A stretch of DNA of 60,605 nt, taken from Bacillus sp. AFS037270. Lineage in GTDB: Bacteria > Bacillota > Bacilli > Bacillales_B > DSM-18226. The stretch covers positions 32,618 to 93,222 of the forward strand of contig NZ_NUNF01000003.1 of assembly GCF_002585305.1 (NCBI RefSeq), given 5' to 3'. The translations under genes were made by a program, and so were the position numbers. Below the pieces are notes generated by a model. That model did no database searches. It was not told the origin of the DNA and worked only from the letters and a program-made list of their open reading frames with translations. Positions within the stretch are counted from its first letter, which is position 1, and the number at the start of each line of letters is the position of its first letter. Below are positions 33,840-43,609 of the stretch, in pieces.

Positions 33840-34112
33840 TTAAAAACCTAATTCAAGCTTTAAGGATTTAGGAACGGCACCAAGGTTGGAGTCAAGGAAT
33901 TCTTCGTGAGACAGGTTCACTTGTGCTGATTTTACCCCGATATCTGAAAGGCGATGGAGTGTTACCGATAATTTTTCTTGTTCTTCACTATTCATATGAA
34001 GGCGGTGGTCGGAAAAAGAGGCTTCTAAAACAGACTCCAATTCTTCTAATTGATCATATATTTCAGTTAGCATTGTAAGCATTTTTTCTTTTTCGGACAT
34101 TGGTATTGTCAT
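33840..34112 (-). CDS. Conserved hypothetical at yppD position
   Basis: This 90-aa protein is acidic and probably all helical, with a likely coiled-coil start (EKEKMLTMLTEIYDQLEELESVL). I do not recognise it from sequence alone; by gene order it is where yppD lies in B. subtilis. It has no cysteines and no membrane segment. The ATG follows the strong site GAGGAGGG by 8 bases. It has its own terminator, and sspM diverges upstream. Confidence 0.7.
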   Translation of the reverse strand: MTIPMSEKEKMLTMLTEIYDQLEELESVLEASFSDHRLHMNSEEQEKLSVTLHRLSDIGVKSAQVNLSHEEFLDSNLGAVPKSLKLELGF

Positions 34113-34260
34113 TTACAAATCCCTCCTCACGAATATCTATTACGTATTATTCTCCTTCCCTTTCCAGCCTCCTTCCAGCTTGACAAAACTAGAAGCAATT
34201 CGGCAAAGAAAGTGTTAATACAGCATAAAGGATATTCTTTTTCGACATAATCATAAGTTC

Positions 34261-34290
34261 GCATGAAAAATCGCTGAAGCGCACATGCTA
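34261..34290 (+). promoter_or_regulatory. SigG-type promoter of sspM
   Basis: GCATG (34261-34265) and CATGCTA (34284-34290) are separated by 18 bp and match the forespore SigG consensus GNATR-N18-CATNHTA. The spacing to the sspM ATG is 19 bases. Confidence 0.75.
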
Positions 34291-34309
34291 GTAAATGGAG
34301 GTGTTTTTA

Positions 34310-34417
34310 ATGGCGAAAAAGAATAACCCAACAAGCAAACAATCAAAAGCTGTCACTGAACAAAAAACAGGCTATGGGGATAAAAAGCTTGAAGGACCAA
34401 ATCGTCCTGCTGAATAA
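34310..34417 (+). CDS. sspM: Small acid-soluble spore protein M
   Basis: This 35-aa ORF, too short for ordinary gene calling, has the lysine-rich N terminus and the DKKLEGPNRPAE C terminus of SspM, whose B. subtilis form ends DKKLGGPNRPST as I recall it. It is a minor spore protein of the forespore core. TGGAGG precedes the ATG. It has a SigG-type promoter and a strong terminator, and it lies between the yppD-position gene and yppC as in B. subtilis. Confidence 0.92.
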   Translation: MAKKNNPTSKQSKAVTEQKTGYGDKKLEGPNRPAE

Positions 34418-34427
34418 GAACCCTAAA

Positions 34428-34453
34428 AAAGCAAGGAGGAATCCTTGCTTTTT
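34428..34453. terminator. Terminator between sspM and yppC
   Basis: AAAGCAAGGA / TCCTTGCTTT is a ten-pair stem followed by a T run; it serves convergent sspM and yppC. Confidence 0.9.
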
Positions 34454-35430
34454 CATTTCCACTTTTTTAACTTCAGCGACTTTTGAAGGGAAAGAAGTAA
34501 ATGAAGCTGATTTGATTTATTAAAATACCAGTCTGTAAGATGAATGGGATGATGATGGCGGGCTGGAGAATACAACCATGCTGGGGAAATGATTCGCTGT
34601 TTGCTCCAATCCTGATATTTATGTTGATGATGCGCAATTACTGGAAAAGTTGTTCTTAGCAGTGGCGTTTTCCGACCAGTCTTTATCTTAAAATATTGTT
34701 CATAATCGTGTCTTGAACCAGTATGTGGGGTCTTTTCAGCAAACTCAAAAAAATAAGGAAACAGCCGGGGATGAAAAAGGATACTCGCCAGTCTCTTCCC
34801 TAAATTAATTCGCTTGGATAGAGATCTAAAACCATTTACACTAGCCCCATAAACCTCTCCTCCACAAGTAGGAAAAAGAACACAGCTGAAGTGTAGCCAA
34901 TCTTGAAAAGAAAAGAGTAAGGAGTGAAAGACCTTATTTCTATATATAGGGTGTTCTATCACAGGGGATTGAATCACATTTTGTTCATTTATAATTAAAG
35001 CTGTTGTTAATCTTTTCTTATCGGTTTCCTTCCAGTAACGATCCCACTCTTTTTGTATAAATGCTGAGACATTGAAATAGGGAAGCAAGTGAAACATTGG
35101 CCGATTGAATTTCGTCGAATATTTGTAGAGCAAAAGCTGGGGATAGACGTCATGAAAGATAAGCCAATTAGCACGCTCATAAGTCAAAAAAAGCTGTTTT
35201 CTCATTTTCGGCTCTAAAATTTCCGGGAAAATGTCACCTTCGAGGTCACACATATTCCAGCCGCCGTTCCGGGAAACCATACTTGCAAGAAAAGACCAAG
35301 TAATATCAGGATGCTTCTTAAAATATGAAAAATAGGCATCCGTTCTCGAAATATTATCAACATTTCTCTTTTTTGTTTCACTTACAATTTGACGGATGAT
35401 TGATTGTTCCTGTATTGTAAGATGATTCAT
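34453..35430 (-). CDS. yppC: YppC-like protein (DUF2515)
   Basis: This 325-aa protein is rich in aromatic residues and histidine (QHKYQDWSKQR, SPARHHHPIHLTDWYF). It matches the DUF2515 family found at this position in Bacillus. There is no clear transmembrane helix or catalytic motif and the function is unknown. ATG at 35430 is spaced best from the GGGAAG ribosome binding site; the codons at 35436 lie too close. recU diverges upstream. Confidence 0.82.
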   Translation of the reverse strand: MNHLTIQEQSIIRQIVSETKKRNVDNISRTDAYFSYFKKHPDITWSFLASMVSRNGGWNMCDLEGDIFPEILEPKMRKQLFLTYERANWLIFHDVYPQLLLYKYSTKFNRPMFHLLPYFNVSAFIQKEWDRYWKETDKKRLTTALIINEQNVIQSPVIEHPIYRNKVFHSLLFSFQDWLHFSCVLFPTCGGEVYGASVNGFRSLSKRINLGKRLASILFHPRLFPYFFEFAEKTPHTGSRHDYEQYFKIKTGRKTPLLRTTFPVIAHHQHKYQDWSKQRIISPAWLYSPARHHHPIHLTDWYFNKSNQLHLLLSLQKSLKLKKWK

Positions 35431-35618
35431 ATTCATCTTCCCTTATTTTTTGATAGAGTTTTAATTTACGTGTAAATCTTTTGCGAAAATGGAATCATGC
35501 CTATGTTAAGCATTCACTATACAATTATTATTAGAGTGTGTAAGCAAAATTATTTTATACACCCCAAAAAAACGCTAATATTTGGTATGATAAGGATTAG
35601 CTTGAGAGGTGCAAAACG

Positions 35619-36221
35619 ATGAATCTTAACTATCCCAATGGAAAAAAGTATAAGCCAAAGGAACTTCCGATCGATGCTTCCTTGAAAAAAAGAAAAAATG
35701 GATCTTATAGTAATCGGGGAATGACACTTGAGGAAGATTTAAATGAAACCAATCAATATTACCGGGAAAGAAAAATTGCAGTAATACATAAAAAGCCTAC
35801 TCCGGTTCAAATTGTTCAGGTGGATTATCCAAATAGAAGTGCTGCCGTAATAAAAGAGGCATACTTTAAACTAGCATCGACAACTGATTATAATGGGGTA
35901 TATAAAGGTAGATATATTGATTTTGAAGCAAAAGAAACACAAAATCCCACCTCCTTTCCATTAAAGAATTTCCATCAACACCAAATCGAACATATGGAAG
36001 AAGTAATGGATCAAGGCGCTATTTGTTTTGTTATTCTCCGTTTTACAAAATTTGAACAGGTTTATCTGCTTGAAGCTCAGCACTTATTAAATTTTTGGAA
36101 TCGAATGATGAATGGAGGAAGAAAATCCATTACGAAAGAAGAAATTGAACAAAAGGGGTACCACATACCGCTTGGATTTCAACCAAGAATTGACTATATT
36201 AAAATAATAGAGCAACTATAG
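35619..36221 (+). CDS. recU: Holliday junction resolvase RecU
   Basis: This 200-aa protein has the RecU nuclease motif around [17 protein letters not shown] with the D-E-x-K metal site, and the stalk region [13 protein letters not shown]. RecU cuts four-way DNA junctions during recombination and chromosome segregation. ATG follows GAGAGGTG. It lies 41 bases upstream of ponA; recU-ponA is a conserved operon in Bacillus. Confidence 0.97.
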   Translation: MNLNYPNGKKYKPKELPIDASLKKRKNGSYSNRGMTLEEDLNETNQYYRERKIAVIHKKPTPVQIVQVDYPNRSAAVIKEAYFKLASTTDYNGVYKGRYIDFEAKETQNPTSFPLKNFHQHQIEHMEEVMDQGAICFVILRFTKFEQVYLLEAQHLLNFWNRMMNGGRKSITKEEIEQKGYHIPLGFQPRIDYIKIIEQL

Positions 36222-36262
36222 AAAACTTCATTTTTATAGAGGGTAGAAAGGAAGGAAATCAT

Positions 36263-38953
36263 ATGTCTGAACAATACCAATCAAGAGAGGAGCGCAGGAA
36301 GCAACTCCAATCCAAAGGTAAGAAAAAAAAGCAGAAAAAACCCCGCGGACTTTTTAAGAAAATTTTTCTAAGTCTTGTTGTCCTCGGAATTATTGGAATA
36401 CTTACTGGAGTTGGGACTTTCGCCTATTTAGTGAAAGATGCTCCCAAACTTGATCCGAAATTATTAAAAGATCCTATTCCTTCAAAGATTTTTGATAAAA
36501 ATGATAAATTGATAACTGAAGTAGGCGCCGTAAATAGGGAATACGTAAACTATAAAGACATACCTGCAGTTGTCGAAGACGCTGTTTTAGCGACGGAGGA
36601 TTATCGTTTCTATAAGCACCATGGGATCGATCCGATTCGTCTCGGTGGCGCCATTTTAGCCAATTTCCAACGTGGTTTTGGTGCTGAAGGCGGCAGTACA
36701 ATCACACAACAAGTTGTGAAAAATACCTTTTTAACTCAAGAAAAGACTTTAAAACGAAAAGTTCAAGAAGCTTGGCTTGCTTATGAGCTAGAACAGCAAT
36801 ACACAAAACATCAGATTTTTGAAATGTATGTGAATAAAGTATATGTTTCAGAAAATAGTCACGGGCTTGCAACTGCAGCAAAAATCTATTATGGGAAAGA
36901 TTTAAAGGACCTTACATTAGCAGAAGCCGCGCAAATTGCCGGAATGCCACAGAGTCCTAATAACTATAATCCGTTTGATTATCCTGATAAAGCAGAAGAA
37001 AGACGTAATATCGTTTTATCATTAATGTATCAACATGGATATATTTCAAAGCAGCAAATGGAAGAAGCTGAAAAGGTTTCTGTAGCAAAAGATGTGCTGC
37101 CAATTGACAAACGTCAGGTTAAAGATAATAAAACTTATGACTCATTTGTGGATGCCGTCATTAATGAAGTCGACGATACAACTGATTTTGATATCTATAC
37201 GGATGGACTAACAATCTATACATCACTAGACAGAGATGCTCAATTACACGTTAATGAAATCCTAAATGATAAGGATTCTAACATAATCCCTTACCCGGAT
37301 GATAAATTTCAAGCCGGTATCGTCCTCCTTGATACAAAGACCTCAGAAATTCGAGCAATTGGAGGAGGAAGAAACCAACAGGTACAACGCGGCTTTAATT
37401 ATGCCACCGATACGAGACGACAGCCTGGTTCTACGATCAAGCCGGTTCTTGATTACGGCCCTGCAATTGAATATTTAAATTGGGGCACCTATGAAATGAT
37501 TAACGATAAGCCCATTACGTATTCTTCTGGTAAGAAATTTGGTAACTGGGATCAAAAATATAAGGGACCAATGTCCATAAGAACAGCCCTCCAATTATCG
37601 CGTAATAGTCCTGCTGTTCAAGCATTACAACAGGTTGGGTTAGATAAAGCGAAGGACTTTGCTGTTAATCTTGGGATTCCTTTAAAAGAAATCTACGAAT
37701 CATATGCGATTGGCGGATTTGAAACAGGAGTATCACCACTTCAAATGGCCGGAGCATATGCTGCATTTGGCAATAATGGCTTCTATACCAAACCACATGC
37801 GGTCAGAAAAATAAAACTGCGTGACGGAACTATGATTGATACTTCACCTAAACCAAAAGTTGTCATGAAGGACTCTACTGCGTTTATGGTTACGGATATG
37901 TTAAAGAGTGTACTTGTATATCCTGGTACAGGGACAAGGGCCAAAGTACCTGGACTTCCAATTGCCGGTAAAACAGGAACAACCAATTATACAGATCAAG
38001 AAATGCAAGAATGGAATATAGATAGCAGTTCTGTCCCGGATGCATGGTTTACCGGTTATACAACAAATTATACTGCATCCATTTGGACAGGATATGAGAG
38101 CCGGAAAACCCCAATTACAGCGGAAGGAAGCAATCAACGAATTGCTCAGCTGCTTTTTAAGAATTTAATGGCTTATGTATCTAAGGACATTGATACCCCT
38201 GATTTTACAATCCCAAATAGTGTTCAAAAGGTCAGGGTTGAGAAAGGCAGTATGCCGGCTGTATTAGCTAGTCAGTATACCCCTAGCAGTCAGGTCTCAA
38301 TTGAATACGCAGTCAAGGGGCATGCACCTAAAAAGGTTTCTGAAAAATATTACAAACTTTCAGCTCCGTCAAATCTAGCGGCAAAATATGATAATACAAG
38401 CGGAAATGTCGAAGTAACATGGAATTATAGCGCAAATAAAGATGTTCAGTTTGATATTACGATAGATGGTACCACTGCAAATCATTCTGTTCAGGCCGGA
38501 AATAGCTTTACCTTTAAGGCTAATCCGGGAGAAAAATATACTATCTCCGTCTTTGCCCTTAGTGGAAATAATAAAAGTGATGCAGTTCATACTTCAATTG
38601 ATATTCCACAAGCCGAAGAACAAACTGACCAAGGCACTGGAACTGGAACTGGTACTGATACTGGCACAGGGACCGGTACTGGTACTGGCACAGGGACTGA
38701 CACTGGTACTGGGACTGGAACTGGGACTGGTACTGGGACTGGAACTGGGACTGGTACTGGGACTGACACTGGAACTGGGACTGACACTGGTACTGGGACT
38801 GACACTGGTACTGATAACGGTAATGGGGACGGCAATAACACTGGAAACAACAACGGTGGTCAACAAGGAAATACTACTCCACCAGTTACAACCCCAGTAA
38901 CCCCGCCAAGCAGTCAAAACACTGGAAATCAAGGGGAAACGAAAAATCAATAA
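36263..38953 (+). CDS. ponA: Penicillin-binding protein 1A (PonA)
   Basis: This 896-aa class A PBP has a basic cytoplasmic tail, one membrane anchor (residues 33-58), a glycosyltransferase 51 domain ([14 protein letters not shown], glutamate near 113; [10 protein letters not shown]) and a transpeptidase domain with SxxK at S390-K393 (PGSTIKP), an SRN triad and KTG at 570-572. A fibronectin type III domain follows. The last 105 residues are an unusual low-complexity tail of Gly-Thr dipeptides, then Asn, Gln and Pro. It builds and crosslinks peptidoglycan outside the membrane, guided by GpsB. It is in an operon with recU. Confidence 0.96.
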   Translation: MSEQYQSREERRKQLQSKGKKKKQKKPRGLFKKIFLSLVVLGIIGILTGVGTFAYLVKDAPKLDPKLLKDPIPSKIFDKNDKLITEVGAVNREYVNYKDIPAVVEDAVLATEDYRFYKHHGIDPIRLGGAILANFQRGFGAEGGSTITQQVVKNTFLTQEKTLKRKVQEAWLAYELEQQYTKHQIFEMYVNKVYVSENSHGLATAAKIYYGKDLKDLTLAEAAQIAGMPQSPNNYNPFDYPDKAEERRNIVLSLMYQHGYISKQQMEEAEKVSVAKDVLPIDKRQVKDNKTYDSFVDAVINEVDDTTDFDIYTDGLTIYTSLDRDAQLHVNEILNDKDSNIIPYPDDKFQAGIVLLDTKTSEIRAIGGGRNQQVQRGFNYATDTRRQPGSTIKPVLDYGPAIEYLNWGTYEMINDKPITYSSGKKFGNWDQKYKGPMSIRTALQLSRNSPAVQALQQVGLDKAKDFAVNLGIPLKEIYESYAIGGFETGVSPLQMAGAYAAFGNNGFYTKPHAVRKIKLRDGTMIDTSPKPKVVMKDSTAFMVTDMLKSVLVYPGTGTRAKVPGLPIAGKTGTTNYTDQEMQEWNIDSSSVPDAWFTGYTTNYTASIWTGYESRKTPITAEGSNQRIAQLLFKNLMAYVSKDIDTPDFTIPNSVQKVRVEKGSMPAVLASQYTPSSQVSIEYAVKGHAPKKVSEKYYKLSAPSNLAAKYDNTSGNVEVTWNYSANKDVQFDITIDGTTANHSVQAGNSFTFKANPGEKYTISVFALSGNNKSDAVHTSIDIPQAEEQTDQGTGTGTGTDTGTGTGTGTGTGTDTGTGTGTGTGTGTGTGTGTGTDTGTGTDTGTGTDTGTDNGNGDGNNTGNNNGGQQGNTTPPVTTPVTPPSSQNTGNQGETKNQ
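38633..38818 (+). repeat. Hexanucleotide GGNACT repeat in ponA
   Basis: About 30 tandem copies of a GGNACT hexamer encode Gly-Thr dipeptides, with occasional GAC or GAT giving Asp-Thr. The unit keeps the reading frame, so copy number can vary without disrupting ponA. The minus strand reading of this stretch gives a spurious Val-Pro repeat ORF. Confidence 0.9.
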
Positions 38954-38964
38954 GGACAAATAAA

Positions 38965-38996
38965 AAAATCGTCTGGGTTATAGCCTAGACGATTTT
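38965..38996. terminator. Terminator between ponA and ypoC
   Basis: AAAATCGTCTgGG / CCtAGACGATTTT is a long stem with a T tract. On the minus strand it overlaps the last codons of ypoC, whose stop is at 38978. Confidence 0.88.
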
Positions 38997-39334
38997 CTTA
39001 TGATGTTACTCTTTACAAATTGCTTTTCCTGCTCAATCATTAATTCAGAAAGCTGTCGATACGAATGGTATAATTCAGGTCTTGAATTTATAAAATCTAT
39101 TCTCTCTTCCAGATTAACCGGCTTAAATAAAAACTGATCATATCTGTTTCGATTAATAGGAGGGAATGTTTCATGATTGGTAAGATATAAAAATTGAAGA
39201 TATAGGTTAATTCCCTTTTCCATCCATTTTTTTGTATTTTTTTGATCACGAGCACGAAATAATGGTGCAAGTTGTTTTTGGATGCCTTCCCATTCTGCTA
39301 GAATCGCAGCTACTGCTTCTCCACGATTATTCAT
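38978..39334 (-). CDS. ypoC: YpoC-like conserved protein
   Basis: This 118-aa helical protein (MNNRGEAVAAILAEWEGIQKQL start) corresponds to YpoC by sequence style and locus. Function is unknown. Its start overlaps the nth stop by 8 bases, so it is translationally coupled to nth. Its stop lies inside the shared terminator stem. Confidence 0.82.
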   Translation of the reverse strand: MNNRGEAVAAILAEWEGIQKQLAPLFRARDQKNTKKWMEKGINLYLQFLYLTNHETFPPINRNRYDQFLFKPVNLEERIDFINSRPELYHSYRQLSELMIEQEKQFVKSNIIRKSSRL

Positions 39335-39989
39335 TTACTACAGCCTTCCCCTTCATTCTCTTCTTACCTTCCCGACAAAGTTCTAGTAATGGACAGCTTG
39401 GACATTGTGGATTTTGAGCTTTGCAATGATAACGTCCAAAAAAGATTAATCGATGATGTGTTAGCGACCACTCATCCTTTGGGACCTTCTTCATTAACGT
39501 TTTCTCCACCTCGAGCACAGAATCCTTCCAACGGCAAATTCCAAGGCGTTTACTTACCCTTTCCACGTGTGTATCTACCGCAATGGCCGGAATATTAAAG
39601 GCTACTGAAACGACCACATTGGCGGTTTTCCTGCCCACTCCAGGAAACTTTGTCAACTCATCTCGATCCATAGGAAGAACACCGTTATATTCGTCCAATA
39701 AAATTCGGCATAAACTCTGAATATTTTTTGCTTTATTTCGATACAGGCCAATGGAACGGATATCGTTTTGAAGTTCTTCGAGTGAAACCTTCAGGTAATC
39801 TTCCGGGGATTTATATTTTTCAAATAAACCCTTGGTTACTTTATTAACAAGGGCGTCTGTACATTGTGCCGATAATGAAACAGCAATAACAAGTTCAAAA
39901 GGATTTGAGTGGTTCAATTCACAATGTGCTTCTGGGAACATTTTACCCATTTCATCTAAGCAATAACGAATTTGAGTATTATTTAGCAT
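39327..39989 (-). CDS. nth: Endonuclease III (Nth)
   Basis: This 220-aa DNA glycosylase/AP lyase has the HhH motif with the catalytic lysine in FPGVGRKTANVVVS, the aspartate in AVDTHVERVS, and the Fe-S cluster cysteines C-x6-C-x2-C-x5-C near the C terminus (CKAQNPQCPSCPLLELC). It excises oxidised pyrimidines in base excision repair. ATG at 39989 follows AGGTGAT; the upstream GTG is too close. It overlaps ypoC and follows dnaD on the same strand. Confidence 0.96.
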   Translation of the reverse strand: MLNNTQIRYCLDEMGKMFPEAHCELNHSNPFELVIAVSLSAQCTDALVNKVTKGLFEKYKSPEDYLKVSLEELQNDIRSIGLYRNKAKNIQSLCRILLDEYNGVLPMDRDELTKFPGVGRKTANVVVSVAFNIPAIAVDTHVERVSKRLGICRWKDSVLEVEKTLMKKVPKDEWSLTHHRLIFFGRYHCKAQNPQCPSCPLLELCREGKKRMKGKAVVNE

Positions 39990-40017
39990 AGAAATCACCT
40001 ACTTATAAAATGAAAGA

Positions 40018-40041
40018 AAACGAGAGAAGTTTCCCTCGTTT
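40018..40041 (-). terminator. Possible terminator between dnaD and nth
   Basis: AAACGAG / CTCGTTT with an inner GAA/TTC pairing forms a modest hairpin directly after the dnaD stop. It may only reduce readthrough into nth. Confidence 0.55.
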
Positions 40042-40053
40042 ATTTACAATTAT

Positions 40054-40752
40054 TTATTGCTCTAACCAGTTATAAAAAGGAACTGATGGCTGATGGTCAT
40101 CGTTCTTTGTATGTGTCTTTTCCGTTTGTTTTTGCCGAAACTTACGTCCATGATTTTTAGCTTGTTCAATTGTTTTAATCCCATTTTTCTTCCACTCAAA
40201 AAGGATCCGATCAATATAACGAAAGTTTAATTTTCCTGACATGACAGCCTCACGAAGCGCAGCTTTTATGATGATTGGATCATGGTGATCATCGTCCATC
40301 CACATCCCGAGCGATTCACATTCAAATGGTGAAAGCGGACGGCCAAATTCCTTTTCGAAACAAGTATAGACATCTGTTTCTTCTGTTTTCTGTTCAAGTT
40401 GTCTCGTTACTTGACTATTTATTAAAAACTGATCAACTAGTCTTTCCCATAAGGGCTTTACGGAATACTTTTCAAACCGGATGCCTTCATTACTATATTG
40501 ATCCATTATCTCAATAAATCCTCGTTGGATCAGCCTTCTAAGCATGTCATGACAATCAGCAATTGATACTGTCATTCTGGCTGAAAGTTCTTCTGGAGTA
40601 GGAAATTCGTTTCCTTTTTCGATAAAAGTAATAATATTTAATAAAAGAACAAGTTCCGTCTCATTTAAGTTCAGATTTCGATATTCTGAAAATAACATTG
40701 TAGGAATCGTAATATTCCCTTCCTGTAACCATGCTACTATATTTGATTTCAT
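40054..40752 (-). CDS. dnaD: Primosome protein DnaD
   Basis: This 232-aa protein has the N-terminal winged-helix DDBH1 region (residues about 1-95) and the C-terminal DDBH2 domain with KNHGRKFRQKQTEKTH tail. DnaD helps load the replicative helicase at oriC and at restart sites in Firmicutes. It lies upstream of nth as in B. subtilis. Its upstream neighbour there, asnS, is missing here; aspB is separated by a terminator. Confidence 0.95.
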   Translation of the reverse strand: MKSNIVAWLQEGNITIPTMLFSEYRNLNLNETELVLLLNIITFIEKGNEFPTPEELSARMTVSIADCHDMLRRLIQRGFIEIMDQYSNEGIRFEKYSVKPLWERLVDQFLINSQVTRQLEQKTEETDVYTCFEKEFGRPLSPFECESLGMWMDDDHHDPIIIKAALREAVMSGKLNFRYIDRILFEWKKNGIKTIEQAKNHGRKFRQKQTEKTHTKNDDHQPSVPFYNWLEQ

Positions 40753-40834
40753 CTTTCTACACCTCTAGATTAGTATAACATGAACCACCAATTCGAGTAA
40801 GAGTATTAGAAATCCATCTTTGGAAAGGAAAAAC

Positions 40835-40861
40835 AAAAAGCCTGCATCATGCAGACTTTTA
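40835..40861 (-). terminator. aspB terminator
   Basis: AAGcCTGCAT / ATGCAGaCTT forms a compact hairpin with T tract on the minus strand, 22 bases after the aspB stop. Confidence 0.88.
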
Positions 40862-40883
40862 AGTATTAGGAAAACGACTAAGG

Positions 40884-42077
40884 TTAGCTCTTAACCTTCG
40901 CTGTAACGAATTGATCAATTCGTTCCACAGCCTTTTCTAATTGTTCAAGTGATGTTGCGTAAGATAGACGAATATTATCTGGAGTTCCAAAACCTGAACC
41001 TGGAATAACAGCTACCTTAGCTTCTACAAGCAATGCTTCCACGAAGTCATCAACGTTTCTAAATCCAGTCATCTCCGCAGCACCCTTGACATTTGGATAA
41101 AGGTAAAAAGCACCCTGCGGTTTCACACAGGTAAATCCAGGGATTGCAACTAATTTATTGTAGATAATTTCTAATCTTTTCTCAAACGCTTGTCTCATTT
41201 CTTCAACTGGTTCCTGTGAACCATTGTAAGCCGCAATCGCAGCGTATTGGGCAGTTGTGGTTGGATTGGAGGTACTATGGCTGGCAAGATTCGTCATGGC
41301 CTCAACGATTTGTTTATTACCTGCAGCATAACCAATTCTCCAGCCTGTCATAGAATGTGATTTGGATACACCATTAATAACAATTGTTTGCTCCTTCAAT
41401 TCTGGAGAAAGCTCCGCAATGGAGACATGTTTGGCACCAGAGTAGACAAGCTTCTCATATATTTCATCTGATACAATTAAAATATCTTCTGCCAAACAAA
41501 TCTTTCCTAACTCTAGAAGTTCTTGGTCAGTATATAAAACTCCTGTCGGATTGCTTGGTGAATTAATGATTACAGCTTTTGTTTTATCCGTTATTGCTTC
41601 TTTTAATTGTTGAGGAGTAATTTTGAAATTATTTTGTTCCAGCCCTTCAACATAAACAGGTACACCACCTGCCAGCTTTACTTGTTCAGGATAGCTGACC
41701 CAATAAGGTGTTGGAATAATTACTTCATCACCATCGTTTAAGATAACCTGGAACAATGTATAAAGGACGTGTTTTGCTCCATTGCCTACAATAACCTCAT
41801 TTGGTTTATAGCTTAATCCTTGATCTGCCTCAAACTTATTGATGATAGCCTTTTTTAAGGCAGGAAGGCCCGCTGAAGGAGTGTACTTTGTATGCCCCTC
41901 GTTCATCGATTTTGCAGCCGCATCTAAAATGTGCTGGGGCGTATTAAAGTCAGGTTCCCCTGCCCCTAATCCAATGACATCTTCTCCTTTTTCTTTCAAT
42001 TCCTTTGCTTTTGCTGTAATAGCTAACGTAGTAGATGGCGTAAGTGCCATTACTCGATTTGCAAGTTTGATTGCCAT
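40884..42077 (-). CDS. aspB: Aspartate aminotransferase AspB
   Basis: This 397-aa fold type I aminotransferase has the PLP lysine in GVSKSHSMTGWRIGY (about residue 237), the NSPSNPTG motif and the C-terminal arginine in SYATSLEQ context. It interconverts aspartate/oxaloacetate and glutamate/2-oxoglutarate in the cytoplasm. ATG at 42077 follows AGGAAAGAG. It follows ypmB in the same transcript, with the earlier codons up to 42116 overlapping ypmB in another frame. Confidence 0.95.
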   Translation of the reverse strand: MAIKLANRVMALTPSTTLAITAKAKELKEKGEDVIGLGAGEPDFNTPQHILDAAAKSMNEGHTKYTPSAGLPALKKAIINKFEADQGLSYKPNEVIVGNGAKHVLYTLFQVILNDGDEVIIPTPYWVSYPEQVKLAGGVPVYVEGLEQNNFKITPQQLKEAITDKTKAVIINSPSNPTGVLYTDQELLELGKICLAEDILIVSDEIYEKLVYSGAKHVSIAELSPELKEQTIVINGVSKSHSMTGWRIGYAAGNKQIVEAMTNLASHSTSNPTTTAQYAAIAAYNGSQEPVEEMRQAFEKRLEIIYNKLVAIPGFTCVKPQGAFYLYPNVKGAAEMTGFRNVDDFVEALLVEAKVAVIPGSGFGTPDNIRLSYATSLEQLEKAVERIDQFVTAKVKS

Positions 42078-42102
42078 ATCTCTTTCCTCCAGTCTCCACA
42101 AG

Positions 42103-42588
42103 CTATAGATTTTCAATTTTTTTTAGCCATTCACCGGTTTCAAAGTGAACATAGTAATAATTTATTAAATTATTTTCAGAACGGTAGTAGATTTCCCATA
42201 ATGGAATATTTTTTTCCATACCCAGCCGTACTGAAATAATTTTCTTAGGTTGTTTTTCCTGCAATAATTTTTGAATTGCTTCTTCTCTTGTGATGCCATC
42301 CTTCGCCTTTTTAATGTAAACCTTTTTACTCTTCTCAGGAATCCAAACAATCACTTTACTGCCTTTTTTATTTTTCCCTTCAATCACATTAACGGTCTCA
42401 ATACCATTATAAATATGAAAGTCATCCACTTCACTCAATTGCACTTTATCCTTGGCAAGTGAAACAGCTCTTTTTTCGGCTGCTTTAACGGGCTGAACAG
42501 ATGAAAAATAGACTTTTACCAGCACTCCGGCTATGACAAGTACTACAATAATGGGGATTAGAATCCACTTTTTCATTTTCTTTTTCAC
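42103..42588 (-). CDS. ypmB: YpmB-like anchored protein (DUF5590)
   Basis: This 161-aa protein has a short basic N terminus, one membrane anchor (residues about 7-28) and a predicted extracellular part of about 130 residues with a PepSY-like fold (KDGITREEAIQKLLQEKQPKKI). The family is known from B. subtilis with no established function. The stop lies 25 bases before the aspB ATG, so the genes are coupled. Confidence 0.88.
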   Translation of the reverse strand: MKKKMKKWILIPIIVVLVIAGVLVKVYFSSVQPVKAAEKRAVSLAKDKVQLSEVDDFHIYNGIETVNVIEGKNKKGSKVIVWIPEKSKKVYIKKAKDGITREEAIQKLLQEKQPKKIISVRLGMEKNIPLWEIYYRSENNLINYYYVHFETGEWLKKIENL

Positions 42589-42715
42589 TTCTTTATGTAC
42601 GATATATAGTTGGTTCTAATGTTCAACAATCTATTTAATTATTATAACAGGATAAATCAAGATGTGTTATCAATCTTCATTAAATTAGAAAATTTTTTTC
42701 ATTTTTGCGAAAAAG

Positions 42716-43561
42716 CTATTCCGCTTCCTTTAGGGGAATGGTAATAATCTCATAATTTGATTCCGTAAATTTAATGGTGACTGTCCCATGTTTTTTTGTA
42801 AAATACACTTCAGACCATATACCTTGCAGGTCACGCAGCAAATCCTGATCCAGTTGATCTTCCTCTGCTCCGAACAGAATTGATATTTGTGGATTTAGAG
42901 TTTGAATCAACTGGTCAGATAAGGAGTCTTTTGTAAGAGTGTAAGGTATTTTAAAAACATGAATATCTACCAAGTTCTTAGCTAATAATTCTTGTTCCGC
43001 CCGTTGACTGAAGGAAGTCATTAAAAAGAGGTTATGCTTAAAAAAGCGCAGCATCAAATCCATGCCTTCATTTTTTTGATTTCCAAGGAATTGAACATAT
43101 GCAAACATTTCAGGCAGGATTTCTTTCTTTGTCCCTTCATTCCAAACCGTAATGGGTATTTGATTGGACTGTTCTCTGGTTAATAACGCAGAAACTTCGG
43201 GCGTGGTGACAATTTCTTTAATATTATATTTTTTCCATAACTTACCGACTTTCTCAATCGAAATCTTTTCATCATTATTCGTTAGAATTAAGGTAGAGAG
43301 TTCCTTTACATTATAAAGAGAAAGCCATCCTTCTAACTCAGTTAATTCTCCTTGCCCTCCGATATTAATTAAAATATTTTCTCCATTTGGACCCTGTACA
43401 AGCGTCGCTTCACCAGTAGTCAGGCCTAAAAAGGTGACTGCTGCTTGATGCTCTGCTAATTTTACATCAATTTTTTCAACCTCTGTAGGCAAAGTCGTTT
43501 CTGCTCTTACCGCCACGCTGCTTGGAATCAATAAAGCCAAAATCATAAGCAATATTCTCAT
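42716..43561 (-). CDS. Secreted MBL/ComEC-like protein, degenerate
   Basis: This 281-aa protein has a signal peptide (MRILLMILALLIPSSVAVRA, cleavage near residue 20) and a body that resembles the C-terminal metallo-beta-lactamase-like domain of ComEC. The metal-binding HxHxDH motif is replaced by LILTNNDEKIS, and no replacement histidine cluster is seen, so hydrolase activity is doubtful. It lies between dinG and ypmB, where B. subtilis has the short ypmA. ATG at 43561 follows GGGAGG. It is exported; role unknown. Confidence 0.7.
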   Translation of the reverse strand: MRILLMILALLIPSSVAVRAETTLPTEVEKIDVKLAEHQAAVTFLGLTTGEATLVQGPNGENILINIGGQGELTELEGWLSLYNVKELSTLILTNNDEKISIEKVGKLWKKYNIKEIVTTPEVSALLTREQSNQIPITVWNEGTKKEILPEMFAYVQFLGNQKNEGMDLMLRFFKHNLFLMTSFSQRAEQELLAKNLVDIHVFKIPYTLTKDSLSDQLIQTLNPQISILFGAEEDQLDQDLLRDLQGIWSEVYFTKKHGTVTIKFTESNYEIITIPLKEAE

Positions 43562-43609
43562 ACACATTCCTCCCAGATAGTTATAGGATGTGTCTTTTTC
43601 CAAATTTTA

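Noticed and set aside
38587..38959. Minus-strand ORFs of 88 and 121 aa with Val-Pro and Ser-rich repeats
   Set aside because: They are the reverse-strand reading of the GGNACT repeat inside ponA, with no ribosome binding site.
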